Shown: piece by piece, positions 51,672 through 62,597 of the stretch
How the letters are laid out: each line of letters opens with the position of its first letter
Numbering within the stretch: the stretch's first letter is position 1
Assembly (NCBI GenBank): GCA_964036045.1
Contig: CAXIWF010000789.1
Coordinates: 1-64,000, forward strand
Direction of reading: 5' to 3'
Source of the DNA: Eutreptiella sp. 'Long Island Sound 2002'
Taxonomy: Eukaryota; Euglenozoa; Euglenophyceae; Eutreptiales; Eutreptiaceae
DNA: 64,000 nucleotides
Position numbers and translations under genes: made by a program
Notes under the pieces: model-generated
Database searches by the model: none
What the model saw: only the letters and a program-made list of their open reading frames with translations
What the model was told of the DNA's origin: nothing

Positions 51672-54600
51672 AAAATTTTTTAAAAAATTTTCCAATATTT
51701 TTTTCAAAAATTTTTCAAAAATTTTCCAATATTTTTTTCAAAAATTTTCCAATATTTTTTTCAAAAATTTTCCAATATTTTTTCCAAAATTTTTTCAAAA
51801 ATTTTCCAATATTTTTTCCAAAATTTTTTCAAAAATTTTCCAATATTTTTTTCAAAATTTTTTCAAAAATTTTCCAATATTTTTTCCAAAATTTTTTCAA
51901 AAATTTTCCAATATTTTTCCAAAATTTTCCAATATTTTTTCCAAAATTTTTTCAGAAATTTTCCAATATTTTTTTCAAAAATTTTCCAATATTTTTTTCA
52001 AAAATTTTCCAATATTTTTTTCGAAAATTTTCCAATATTTTTTCCAATATTTTTTCCAAAATTTTTTCAAAAATTTTCCAATATTTTTTTCAAAATTTTT
52101 TCAAAAATTTCCAAAATTTTTTCAAAAATTTTCCAATATTTTTTTCAAAAATTTTTCAAAAATTTTCCAATATTTTTTTCAAAAATTTTCCAATATTTTT
52201 TTCAAAAATTTTCCAATATTTTTTCCAAAATTTTTTCAAAAATTTTCCAATATTTTTTCCAAAATTTTTTCAAAAATTTTCCAATATTTTTTTCAAAAAT
52301 TTTTCAAAAATTTTCCAATATTTTTTTCAAAAATTTTCCAATATTTTTTTCAAAAATTTTCCAATATTTTTTCCAAAATTTTTTCAAAAATTTTCCAATA
52401 TTTTTTCCAAAATTTTTTCAAAAATTTTCCAATATTTTTTTCAAAATTTTTTCAAAAATTTTCCAATATTTTTTCCAAAATTTTTTCAAAAATTTTCCAA
52501 TATTTTTCCAAAATTTTCCAATATTTTTTCCAAAATTTTTTCAGAAATTTTCCAATATTTTTTTCAAAATTTTTTCAAAAATTTTCCAAAATTTTTTAAA
52601 AAATTTTCCAATATTTTTTTCAAAAATTTTTCAAAAATTTTCCAATATTTTTTTCAAAAATTTTCCAATATTTTTTTCAAAAATTTTCCAATATTTTTTG
52701 CAAAATTTTTTCAAAAATTTTCCAATATTTTTTCCAAAATTTTTTCAAAAATTTTCCAATATTTTTTTCAAAATTTTTTCAAAAATTTTCCAATATTTTT
52801 TCCAAAATTTTTTCAAAAATTTTCCAATATTTTTCCAAAATTTTCCAATATTTTTTCCAAAATTTTTTCAGAAATTTTCCAATATTTTTTTCAAAAATTT
52901 TCCAATATTTTTTTCAAAAATTTTCCAATATTTTTTTCAAAAATTTTCCAATATTTTTTCCAAAATTTTTTCAAAAATTTTCCAATATTTTTTCCAAAAT
53001 TTTTTCAAAAATTTTCCAATATTTTTTTCAAAATTTTTTCAACAATTTCCAAAATTTTTTCAAAAATTTTCCAATATTTTTTTCAAAAATTTTTCAAAAA
53101 TTTTCCAATATTTTTTTCAAAAATTTTCCAATATTTTTTTCAAAAATTTTCCAATATTTTTTCCAAAATTTTTTCAAAAATTTTCCAATATTTTTTCCAA
53201 AATTTTTTCAAAAATTTTCCAATATTTTTTTCAAAATTTTTTCAAAAATTTTCCAGTATTTTTTTCAAAAATTTTCCAATATTTTTTTCAAAAATTTTCC
53301 AATATTTTTTCCAAAATTTTTTCAAAAATTTTCCAATACTTTTTCCAAAATTTTCCAATATTTTTCCAAGTTTTTTTCAAAAATTTTCCAATATTTTTTC
53401 CAAAATTTTTTCAAAATTTTCCAATATTTTTCCAAAATTTTCCAATATTTTTTCCAAAATTTTTTCAGAAATTTTCCAATATTTTTTTCAAAAATTTTCC
53501 AATATTTTTTTCAAAAATTTTCCAATATTTTTTTCAAAAATTTTCCAATCTTTTTTCCAAAATTTTTTTTCAAAAATTTTCCAATATTTTTTCCAAAATT
53601 TTTTCAAAAATTTTCCAATATTTTTTTCAAAATTTTTTCAAAAATTTTCCAAAATTTTTTCAAAAATTTTCCAATATTTTTTTGAAAAATTTTTCAAAAA
53701 TTTTCCAATATTTTTTTCAAAAATTTTCCAATATTTTTTTCAAAAATTTTCCAATATTTTTTCCAAAATTTTTTCAAAAATTTTCCAATATTTTTTCCAA
53801 AATTTTTTCAAAAATTTTCCAATATTTTTTTCAAAATTTTTTCAAAAATTTTCCAGTATTTTTTTCAAAAATTTTCCAACATTTTTTTCAAAAATTTTCC
53901 AATATTTTTTTCAAAAATTTTCCAATATTTTTTTCAAAAATTTTCCAATATTTTTTTCAAAAATTTTCCTATATTTTTTCCAAAATTTTCCAATATTTTT
54001 TCCAATAATTTTTCAAAAATTTTTTCAAAAATTTTCCAATATTTCTTTCAAAATTTTTTCAAAAATTTTCCAGTATTTTTTTCAAAAATTTTCCAATATT
54101 TTTTTCAAAAATTTTCCAATATTTTTTCCAAAATTTTTTCAAAAATTTTCCAATACTTTTTCCAATATTTTCCAATATTTTTTCCAAATTTTTTTCAAAA
54201 ATTTTCCAATATTTTTTTCAAAATTTTTTCAAAAATTTTCCAATATTTTTTCCAAAATTTTTTCAAAAATTTTCCAATATTTTTCCAAAATTTTCCAATA
54301 TTTTTTCCAAAATTTTTTCAAAAATTTTCCAATATTTTTCCAAAATTTTCCAATATTTTTTTCAAAAATTTTCCAATATTTTTTCTTAAATTTTTTCAAA
54401 AATTTTCCAATATTTTTTCCAAAATTTTTTCAAAAATTTTCCAATATTTTTTTCAAAATTTTTTCAAAAATTTTCCAAAATTTTTTCAAAAATTTTCCAA
54501 TATTTTTTTCAAAAATTTTTCAAAAATTTTCCAATATTTTTTTCAAAAATTTTCCAATATTTTTTTCAAAAATTTTCCAATATTTTTTCCAAAATTTTTT

Positions 54601-57217
54601 CAAAAATTTTCCAATATTTTTTCCAAAATTTTTTCAAAAATTTTCCAATATTTTTTTCAAAATTTTTTCAAAAATTTTCCAGTATTTTTTTCAAAAATTT
54701 TCCAATATTTTTTTCAAAAATTTTTCCAATATTTTTTCCAAAATTTTTTGAAAAATTTTCCAATACTTTTTCCAAAATTTTCCAATATTTTTTCCAAATT
54801 TTTTTCAAAAATTTTCCAATATTTTTTGCAAAAATTTTCCAATATTTTTTTCAAAAATTTTCCAATATTTTTTCCAAAATTTTTTCAAAAATTTTCCAAT
54901 ATTTTTCCAAAATTTTCCAATATTTTTTCCAAAATTTTTTCAGAAATTTTCCAATATTTTTTTCAAAAATTATCCAATATTTTTTTCAAAAATTTTCCAA
55001 TATTTTTTTCAAAAATTTTCCAATATTTTTTTCAAAAATTTTCCAATATTTTTTCCAAAATTTTTTCAAAAATTTTCCAATATTTTTTCCAAAATTTTTT
55101 CAAAAATTTTCCAATATTTTTTTCAAAATTTTTTCAAAAATTTCCAAAAATTTTTTCAAAAATTTTCCAATATTTTTTTCAAAAATTCTTCAAAAATTTT
55201 CCAATATTTTTTTCAAAAATTTTCCAATATTTTTTTCAAAAATTTTCCAATATTTTTTCCAAAATTTTTTCAAAAATTTTCCAATATTTTTTCCAAAATT
55301 TTTTCAAAAATTTTCCAATATTTTTTTCAAAATTTTTTTCAAAATTTTCCAGTATTTTTTTCAAAAATTCTCCAATATTTTTTTCAAAAATTTTCCAATA
55401 TTTTTTCCAAAATTTTTTCAAAAATTTTCCAATACTTTTTCCGAAATTTTCCAATATTTTTTCCAAATTTTTTTCAAAAATTTTCCAATATTTTTTTCAA
55501 AAATTTTCCAATATTTTTTTCAAAAATTTTCCAATATTTTTTTCAAAAATTTTCCAATATTTTTTCCAAAATTTTCCAATATTTTTTCCAATAATTTTTC
55601 AAAAATTTTTTCAAAAATTTTCCAATATTTTTTTCAAAATTTTTTCAAAAATTTTCCAGTATTTTTTTCAAAAATTTTCCAATATTTTTTTCAAAAATTT
55701 TCCAATATTTTTTCCACAATTTTTTCAAAAATTTTCCAATACTTTTTCCAAAATTTTCCAATATTTTTTCCAAATTTTTTTCAAAAATTTTCCAATATTT
55801 TTTTCAAAAATTTTCCAATATTTTTTTCAAAAATTTTCCAATATTTTTTCCAAAATTTTTTCAAAAATTTTCCAATATTTTTCCAAAATTTTCCAATATT
55901 TTTTCCAAAATTTTTTCAGAAATTTTCCAATATTTTTTTCAAAAATTTTCCAATATTGTTTTCAAAAATTTTCCAATATTTTTTCCAATATTTTTTCCAA
56001 AATTTTTTCAAAAATTTTCCAATATTTTTTTCAAAATTTTTTCAAAAATTTCCAAAATTTTTTCAAAAATTTTCCAATATTTTTTTCAAAAATTTTTCAA
56101 AAATTTTCCAATATTTTTTTCAAAAATTTTCCAATATTTTTTTCAAAAATTTTTCAAAAATTTTCCAATACTTTTTCCAAAATTTTCCAATATTTTTTCC
56201 AAATTTTTTTCAAAAATTTTCCAATATTTTTTTCAAAAATTTTCCAATATTTTTTTCAAAAATTTTCCAATATTTTTTCCAAAATTTTTTCAAAAATTTT
56301 CCAATATTTTTCCAAAATTTTCCAATATTTTTTCCAAAATTTTTTCAGAAATTTTCCAATATTTTTTTCAAAAATTTTCCAATATTGTTTTCAAAAATTT
56401 TCCAATATTTTTTCCAATATTTTTTCCAAAATTTTTTCAAAAATTTTCCAATATTTTTTTCAAAATTTTTTCAAAAATTTCCAAAATTTTTTCAAAAATT
56501 TTCCAATATTTTGTTCAAAAATTTTTCAAAAATTTTCCAATATTTTTTTCAAAAATTTTCCAATATTTTTTTCAAAAAGTTTCCAATATTTTTTCCAAAA
56601 TTTTTTCAAAAATTTTCCAATATTTTTTCCAAAATTTTTTCAAAAATTTTCCAATATTTTTTTCAAAATTTTTTCAAAAATTTTCCAGTATTTTTTTCAA
56701 AAATTTTCCAATATTTTTTTCAAAAATTTTCCAATATTTTTTCCACAATTTTTTCAAAAATTTTCCAATACTTTTTCCAAAATTTTCCAATATTTTTTCC
56801 AAATTTTTTTCAAAAATTTTCCAATATTTTTTTCAAAAATTTTCCAATATTTTTTTCAAAAATTTTCCAATATTTTTTCCAAAATTTTTTCAAAAATTTT
56901 CCAATATTTTTTTCAAAAATTTTCCAATATTGTTTTCAAAAATTTTCCAATATTTTTTCCAATATTTTTTCCAAAATTTTTTCAAAAATTTTCCAATATT
57001 TTTTTCAAAATTTTTTCAAAAATTTCCAAAATTTTTTCAAAAATTTTCCAATATTTTTTTCAAAAATTTTTCAAAAATTTTCCAATATTTTTTTCAAAAA
57101 TTTTCCAATATTTTTTTCAAAAATTTTCCAATATTTTTTCCAAAATTTTTTCAAAAATTTTCCAATATTTTTTCCAAAATTTTTTCAAAAATTTTCCAAT
57201 ATTTTTTTCAAAATTTT

Positions 57218-57990
57218 TTCAAAAATTTTCCAGTATTTTTTTCAAAAATTTTCCAATATTTTTTTCAAAAATTTTCCAATATTTTTTCCAAAATTTTTTC
57301 AAAAATTTTCCAATACTTTTTCCAAAATTTTCCAATATTTTTTCAAAACTTTTTTCAAAAATTTTCCAACATTTTTTTCAAAAATTTTCCAATATTTTTT
57401 TCAAAAATTTTCCAATATTTTTTTCAAAAATTTTCCAATATTTTTTCCAAAATTTTCCAATATTTTTTCCAATAATTTTTCAAAAATTTTTTCCAAAATT
57501 TTTTCAAAAATTTCCCAAAATTTTTTCAAAAATTTTCCAATATTTTTTCCAAAATTTTCCAATATTTTTTCCAATATTTTTTCATAAATTTTCAAATATA
57601 TTTTTTTCAAAAATTTTCCAATATTTTTTTCAAAAATTTTCCAATATTTTTTCCAAAATTTTCCAATATTTTTTCCAATATTTTTTCAAAAATTTTTTCC
57701 AAAATTTTTTCAAAAATTTCCCAAAATTTTTTCAAAAATTTTTCAATATTTTTTCCAAAATTTTCCAATATTTTTTCTAATATTTTTTCAAAAATTTTCC
57801 AATATTTTTTCCAAAATTTTCCAATATTTTTTCCAATATTTTTTCAAAAATTTTCCAATATTTTTTTCAAAAATTTTCCAAAATTTATTCAAAAATTTTC
57901 CAATATTTTTTCCAAAATTTTCCAATATTTTTTCCAATATTTTTTCAAAAATTTTCCAATATTTTTTTCCAAAATTTTGCAATTTTTTTT
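57218..57990 (+). repeat. Segmental duplication F, copy 2
   Basis: The markers are at 57,233, 57,593 and 57,979. The copy lies within about 650 bp of the inversion junction. It differs from copy 1 by a 23-bp gain and by local changes near 57,350 (CAAAACTTTTTTC and CCAACATT). Confidence 0.8.
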
Positions 57991-58619
57991 TCAAAAATTT
58001 TCCAATATTTTTTTCAAAAATTTTCCAATATTTTTTCCAAAATTTTCCAATATTTTTTCCAATATTTTTTCAAAAAATTTTTCCAAAATTTTTTCAAAAA
58101 TTTTCCGAAATTTTCTCAAAAATTTTCCAATATTTGTTCCAAAATTTTCCAATATTTTTTCCAATATTTTTTCAAAAATTTTCCAATATTTTTTCCGAAA
58201 TTTTCCAATATTTTTTCCAATATTTTTTCAAATATTTTCCAATATTTTTTTCAAAAATTTTCCAAAATTTCTTCAAAAATTTTCCAATATTTTTTCCAAA
58301 ATTTTCCAATATTTTTTCCAATATTTTTTCAAAAATTTTCCAATATTTTTTTCCAAAATTTTGCAATATTTTTTTCAAAAATTTTCCAATATTTTTTCCA
58401 AAATTTTCCAATATTTTTTCCAATATTTTTTCAAAAATTTTCCAATATTTTTTTCAAAAATTTTCCAACATTTTTTTCAAAAAATTTCCAATATTTTTTC
58501 CAAAATTTTCCAATATTTTTTCCAATATTTTTTCAAAAATTTTTTCCAAAATTTTTTCAAAAATTTCCCAAAATTTTTTCAAAAATTTTCCAATATTTTT
58601 TCCAAAATTTTCCAATATT

Positions 58620-58649
58620 TTTTCCAATATTTTTTCAAATATTGGAAAA
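58620..58649. repeat. Inversion junction 1 (C-to-G switch) with short inverted repeat
   Basis: The arms TTTTCCAATAT (58,620-58,630) and ATATTGGAAAA (58,639-58,649) are perfect complements, separated by the 8-base spacer TTTTTCAA. The switch falls inside one half-unit, producing the hybrid CAAATATTGG at 58,636-58,645. All monomers to the left have C on the + strand, and the next 180 bp have G. The arms could form a hairpin. Longer imperfect pairing between the two flanks is expected because the whole flanking arrays are complementary. Confidence 0.93.
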
Positions 58650-58817
58650 TTTTGGAAAAAAATATTGGAAAATTTTTGAAAAAATTTTGGAAAAAATATT
58701 GGAAAATTTTTGAAAAAATATTGGAAAATTTTTGAAAAAAATATTGGAAAATTTTTGAAAAAAAGTATTGGAAAATTGTTGAAAAAAATATTGGAAAATT
58801 TTTGAAAAAAATATTGG
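58639..58817 (-). repeat. Short inverted satellite block, G-on-plus orientation
   Basis: The same satellite is read from the other strand. The + strand now shows ATATTGG, GGAAAATTTTTG and GGAAAAAATATTGG, which are the complements of the half-units to the left. The block is about 180 bp long and lies between the first C-to-G switch and the return switch. It carries two local variants, AAAGTATTGG near 58,764 and GAAAATTGTTG near 58,771. Both reappear 270 bp downstream, showing that this block was copied together with the junction. Confidence 0.95.
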
Positions 58818-58832
58818 AAAATTTTTTCAAAA
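58808..58832. repeat. Return switch (G-to-C) at the duplication breakpoint
   Basis: The last G of the inverted block is at 58,817 and the first C of the restored orientation is at 58,828. They are joined through the hybrid half-unit GGAAAATTTTTTC (58,816-58,828). The point where identity with 58,548 onward begins is 58,818, so this switch coincides with the breakpoint of the 270-bp tandem duplication. Confidence 0.9.
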
Positions 58833-58908
58833 ATTTCCCAAAATTTTTTCAAAAATTTTCCAATATTTTTTCCAAAATTTTCCAATATTTTTTCCAATAT
58901 TTTTTCAA
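58818..58908 (+). repeat. Short satellite block returned to C-on-plus orientation
   Basis: About 90 bp of the C-on-plus satellite sits between two G-on-plus blocks. It is identical to 58,548-58,638 at an offset of exactly 270 bp, including the TTTCCCAAAATT variant. It is therefore best read as the left part of the second copy of a tandem duplication, not as an independent inversion. Confidence 0.93.
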
Positions 58909-58919
58909 ATATTGGAAAA
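58890..58919. repeat. Inversion junction 2 (copy of junction 1)
   Basis: This repeats junction 1 base for base, 270 bp downstream: TTTTCCAATAT at 58,890-58,900, the 8-base spacer, then ATATTGGAAAA at 58,909-58,919. From here the G-on-plus orientation persists to the window end. Confidence 0.93.
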
Positions 58920-61699
58920 TTTTGGAAAAAAATATTGGAAAATTTTTGAAAAAATTTTGGAAAAAATATTGGAAAATTTTTGAAAAAATATTGGAAAATT
59001 TTTGAAAAAAATATTGGAAAATTTTTGAAAAAAAGTATTGGAAAATTGTTGAAAAAAATATTGGAAATTTTTGAAAAAAATATTGCAAAATTTTGGAAAA
59101 AAATATTGGAAAATTTTTGAAAAAATATTGGAAAAAATATTGGAAAATTTTGGAAAAAATATTGGAAAATTTTTGAAAAAATATTGGAAAAAATATTCAA
59201 AAATTTTGGAAAAAATATTGGAAAATTTTTGAAAAAATTTTGGGAAATTTTTGAAAAAATTTTGGAAAAAATTTTTGAAAAAATATTGGAAAAAATATTG
59301 GAAAATTTTGGAAAAAATATTGGAAAATTTTTGAAAAAAATATTGGAAAATTTTTGAAAAAATATTGGAAAAAATATTGGAAATTTTTGGAACAAATATT
59401 GGAAAATTTTTGAAAAAATATCAGAAAAAATATTGGAAAATTTTGGAAAAAGTATTGGAAAATTTTTGAAAAAATTTTGGGAAATTTTTGAAAAAATTTT
59501 GGAAAAAATTTTTGAAAAAATATTGGAAAAAATATTGGAAAATTTTGGAAAAAATATTGGAAAAATTTTTGAAAAAAATATTGGAAAATTTTTGAAAAAA
59601 ATATTGGAAAATTTTTGAAAAAATATTGGAAAAAATATTGGAAAAATTTTGAAAAAATTCTTGGGAAATTTTTGACAAAATTTTGGAAAAAGTTTTTGAA
59701 AAAATATTGGAAAAAATATTTGAAAATTTTTGAAGAAATATTTGAAAATTTTTGAAAAAATTTTGGAAAAAAAATTGGAAAATTTTGGAAAAAATATTGG
59801 AAAAAATATTGGAAAATTTTTGAAAAAAATATTGGAAAATTTTTGAAAAAAATATTGGAAAGTTTTTGAAAAAAATATTGGAAAATTTTTGAAAAAAACA
59901 TTGGAAAATTTTTGGAAAAATTTTGGAAAAAATATTGGAAAATTTTTGGAAAAATTTTGGAAAATTTTTGAAAAAATTTTGGAAAAAATTTTTGAAAAAA
60001 TATTGGAAAAAATATTGGAAAATTTTGGAAAAAATATTGGAAAATTTTTGAAAAAAATATTGCAAAATTTTTGAAAAAAATATTGCAAAATTTTGGAAAA
60101 AAATATTGGAAAATTTTTGAAAAAATATTGGAAAAAATATTGGAAAATTTTTGAAGAAATTTTGGAAAATTTTTGAAAAAGATATTGGAAAATTTTTGAA
60201 AAAATATTGGAAAAAATATTGGAAATTTTCAGAAAAAATATTGGAAAATTTTTGAAAAAATATTGGAAAAAATATTGGAAAATTTTGGAAAAAATATTGG
60301 AAAATTTTTGAAAAAAATATTGGAAAATTTTTGAAAAAAATATTTGAGAATTTTTGAAAAAATTTTGGAAAAAATATTGGAAAATTTTGGAAAAAATATT
60401 GGAAAGTTTTTGAAAAAAATATTGGAAAATTTTTGAAAAAATTTTGGAAAAAATATTGGAAAATTTTGGAAAAAATATTGGAAAATTTTTGAAAAAATTT
60501 TGGAAAAAATATTGGAAATTTTTGAAAAAAATATTGGAAAATTTTTGAAAAAAATATTGGAAAATTTTTGAAAAAATGTTGGGAAATTTTTGAAAAAAAT
60601 TTGGAAAAAAATTGGAAAAAATATTGGAAAATTTTTGAAAAATTTTGGAAAAAATATTGGAAAATTTTTGAAAAAATATTGGAAAATTTTTGAAAAAAAT
60701 ATTGGAAAATTTTTGAAAAAAATATTGAAAAAATTTTGGAAAAAATATTGGAAAATTTTGGAAAAAATATTGGAAGATTTTTGAAAAAATTTTGGAAAAA
60801 ATATTGGAAAAAACATTGGAAAAATTTGGAAAAAATATTGGGAAATTTTTGAAAAAAATATTGGAAAATTTTTGAAAAAAATATTGGAAAATTTTTGAAA
60901 AAAATATTGGAAAATTTTTGAAAAAATTTTGGAAAAAATATTGGAAAATTTTTGAAAAAAATATTGGAAAATTTTTGAAAAAAATATTGGAAAATTTTGG
61001 AAAAAAATATTGGAAAATTTTTGAAAAAATATTGGAAAAAATGTTGGAAAATTTTGGAAAAAATATTGGAAAATTTTTGAAAAAAATATTGGAAAATTTT
61101 TGAAAAAAATATTGGAAAATTTTTGAAAAAAATATTGGAAAATTTTTGAAAAAAATATTGGAAAATTTTTGAAAAAATTTTGGAAAAAATATTGGAAACT
61201 TTTGGAAAAAATATTGGAAAATTTTTGAAAAATTTTGGAAAATTTTTGAAAAAAATATTGGAAAATTTTTGAAAAAAAATATTGGAAAATTTTTGAAAAA
61301 AATATTGGAAAATTTTTGAAAAAAATATTGGAAAATTTTTGAAAAAATTTTGGAAAAAATATTGGAAACTTTTGGAAAAAATATTGGAAAATTTTTGAAA
61401 AAAATTTTGGGAAATTTTTTAAAAAATTTTGGAAAAAATTTTTGAAAAAATATTGGAAAAAATATTGGAAAATTTTGGAAAAAATATTGGAAAATTTTTG
61501 AAAAAAATATTGGAAATTTTTTGAAAAAAATATTGGAAAATTTTTGAAAAAAATATTGGAAAATTTTTGAAAAAAATATTGGAAAATTTTTGAAAAAATT
61601 TTGGAAAAAATATTGGAAACTTTTGGAAAAAATATTGGAAAATTTTTGAAAAATTTTGGAAAATTTTTGAAAAAAATATTGGAAAATTTTTGAAAAAAA

Positions 61700-62170
61700 A
61701 AATTGGAAAATTTTTGAAAAAATTTTGGAAGGAATTTTTGAAAAAATATTGGAAAAAATATTGGAAAATTTTGGAAAAAATATTGGAAAATTTTTGAAAA
61801 AATTTTGGAAAAAATATTGGAAAATTTTTGAAAAAAATGTTGGAAAATTTTTGAAAAAAATATTGGAAAATTTTTGAAAAAATTTTGGAAAAAATATTGG
61901 AAAATTTTGGAAACAATATTGGAAAATTTTTGAAAAAATTTTGGAAAAAATTTTTGAAAAAATATTGGAAAAAATATTGGAAAATTTTGGAAAAAAAATT
62001 GGAAAATTTTTGAAAAAAATATCGGAAAATTTTTGAAAAAAATATTGGAAACTTTTTGAAAAAAATATTGGACACTTTTTGAAAAAATTTTGGAAAAAAT
62101 TTTGGAAAAAATTTTTGAAAAAAATATTGGAAAATTTTGGAAAAAATTTTGGAAAAAATATTGGAAAATT
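61700..62170 (-). repeat. Segmental duplication J in the inverted arm, copy 1
   Basis: Ordered markers are TTTTGGAAGGAATTTTTG (about 61,727), GGAAACAATATTGG (C at 61,914), GGAAACTTTTTG (C at 62,052) and TATTGGACACTTTTTG. They recur in copy 2 at offsets of about 900, 911 and 933 bp. The steps of 11 and 22 bp equal one and two half-units. Confidence 0.82.
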
Positions 62171-62597
62171 TTGGAAAAAAATATTGGAAAATTTTTGAAA
62201 AAATATTGGAAAAAATATTGGAAAATTTTTGAAAAAAATATTGGAAAATTTTTGAAAAAAATATTGGAAAATTTTTGAAAAAATATTGGAAAAAATATTG
62301 GAAAATTTTGGAAAAAGTATTGGAAAATTTTGGAAAAAATTTTGGAAAAAATATTGGAAAATTTTGGAAAAAATATTGGAAAATTTTTGTAAAAAATATT
62401 GGAAAATTTTTGAAAAAAATATTGGAAAATTTTTGAAAAAAATATTGGAAAATTTTTGAAAAAATTTTGGAAAAAATATTGGAAACTTTTGGAAAAAATA
62501 TTGGAAAATTTTGGAAAAAATTTTGGAAAAAATATTGGAAAATTTTGGAAAAAATATTGGAAAATTTTTGAAAAAAATATTGGAAATTTTTTGAAAA

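Larger units (their letters stand above)
28663..57603 (+). repeat. Five AATATATTT variant sites
   Basis: A half-unit variant, CAAATATATTTTTTTC, carries AATATATTT at 28,663-28,671, 30,192-30,200, 34,564-34,572, 38,180-38,188 and 57,595-57,603. Each follows a CAAAAATTTT(C) or CATAAATTTT(C) unit. The five sites are related by duplication (offsets 1,529 and 23,031 among them) and need not be independent. AATATATTT resembles the core unwinding element described for nuclear matrix attachment regions. A functional role is inference only. Confidence 0.6.
1..58638 (+). repeat. AT-rich satellite array, C-on-plus orientation
   Basis: This is continuous head-to-tail satellite. The + strand is built from half-units bounded by C: CAATATTTTTT(T)C (12-13 bp), CAAAAATTTTC (11), CAAAATTTTC (10) and CAAAATTTTTTC (12). 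They combine into 22-bp, 23-bp and 34-bp units. G is almost absent on the + strand and appears as scattered point variants such as TTGCAAT, TTCGAAT, CCAAGATT and CAGAAATT. No stretch escapes the pattern, so there is no room for a gene, tRNA or mobile element. The left end starts in mid-array. Head-to-tail orientation is kept over 58 kb, as expected for a satellite grown by unequal exchange or slippage. I do not recognise the family by name, and its chromosomal role is inference only. Confidence 0.97.
58548..58817 (+). repeat. 270-bp tandem duplication, copy 1 (spans inversion junction 1)
   Basis: Positions 58,548-58,797 are identical to 58,818-59,067 (250 bp without mismatch, by direct reading). 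The base just left of each copy differs (C at 58,547, G at 58,817), which fixes the left boundary. The copy contains about 90 bp of C-on-plus and about 180 bp of G-on-plus satellite. Confidence 0.92.
58818..59087 (+). repeat. 270-bp tandem duplication, copy 2 (spans inversion junction 2)
   Basis: Identity with copy 1 runs to 59,067. It is followed by a one-base loss in an A-run and then a TATTGC versus TATTGG difference near 59,085, where the copy ends or diverges. The perfect 250 bp is unusual next to the ordinary divergence between neighbouring monomers, so the duplication looks recent. Confidence 0.88.

Noticed and set aside
58548-59087. Terminal inverted repeats of a transposon at the inversion junctions
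   Set aside because: Between the complementary arms there are only 8 bases or ordinary satellite. There is no internal coding sequence and no target-site duplication distinct from the repeat.
59191-59205. A possible further strand switch at TATTCAAAAATTTTGG
   Set aside because: Only one C (59,198) is involved and the orientation on both sides is unchanged. It is the complement of the common GAATATT-type point variant.
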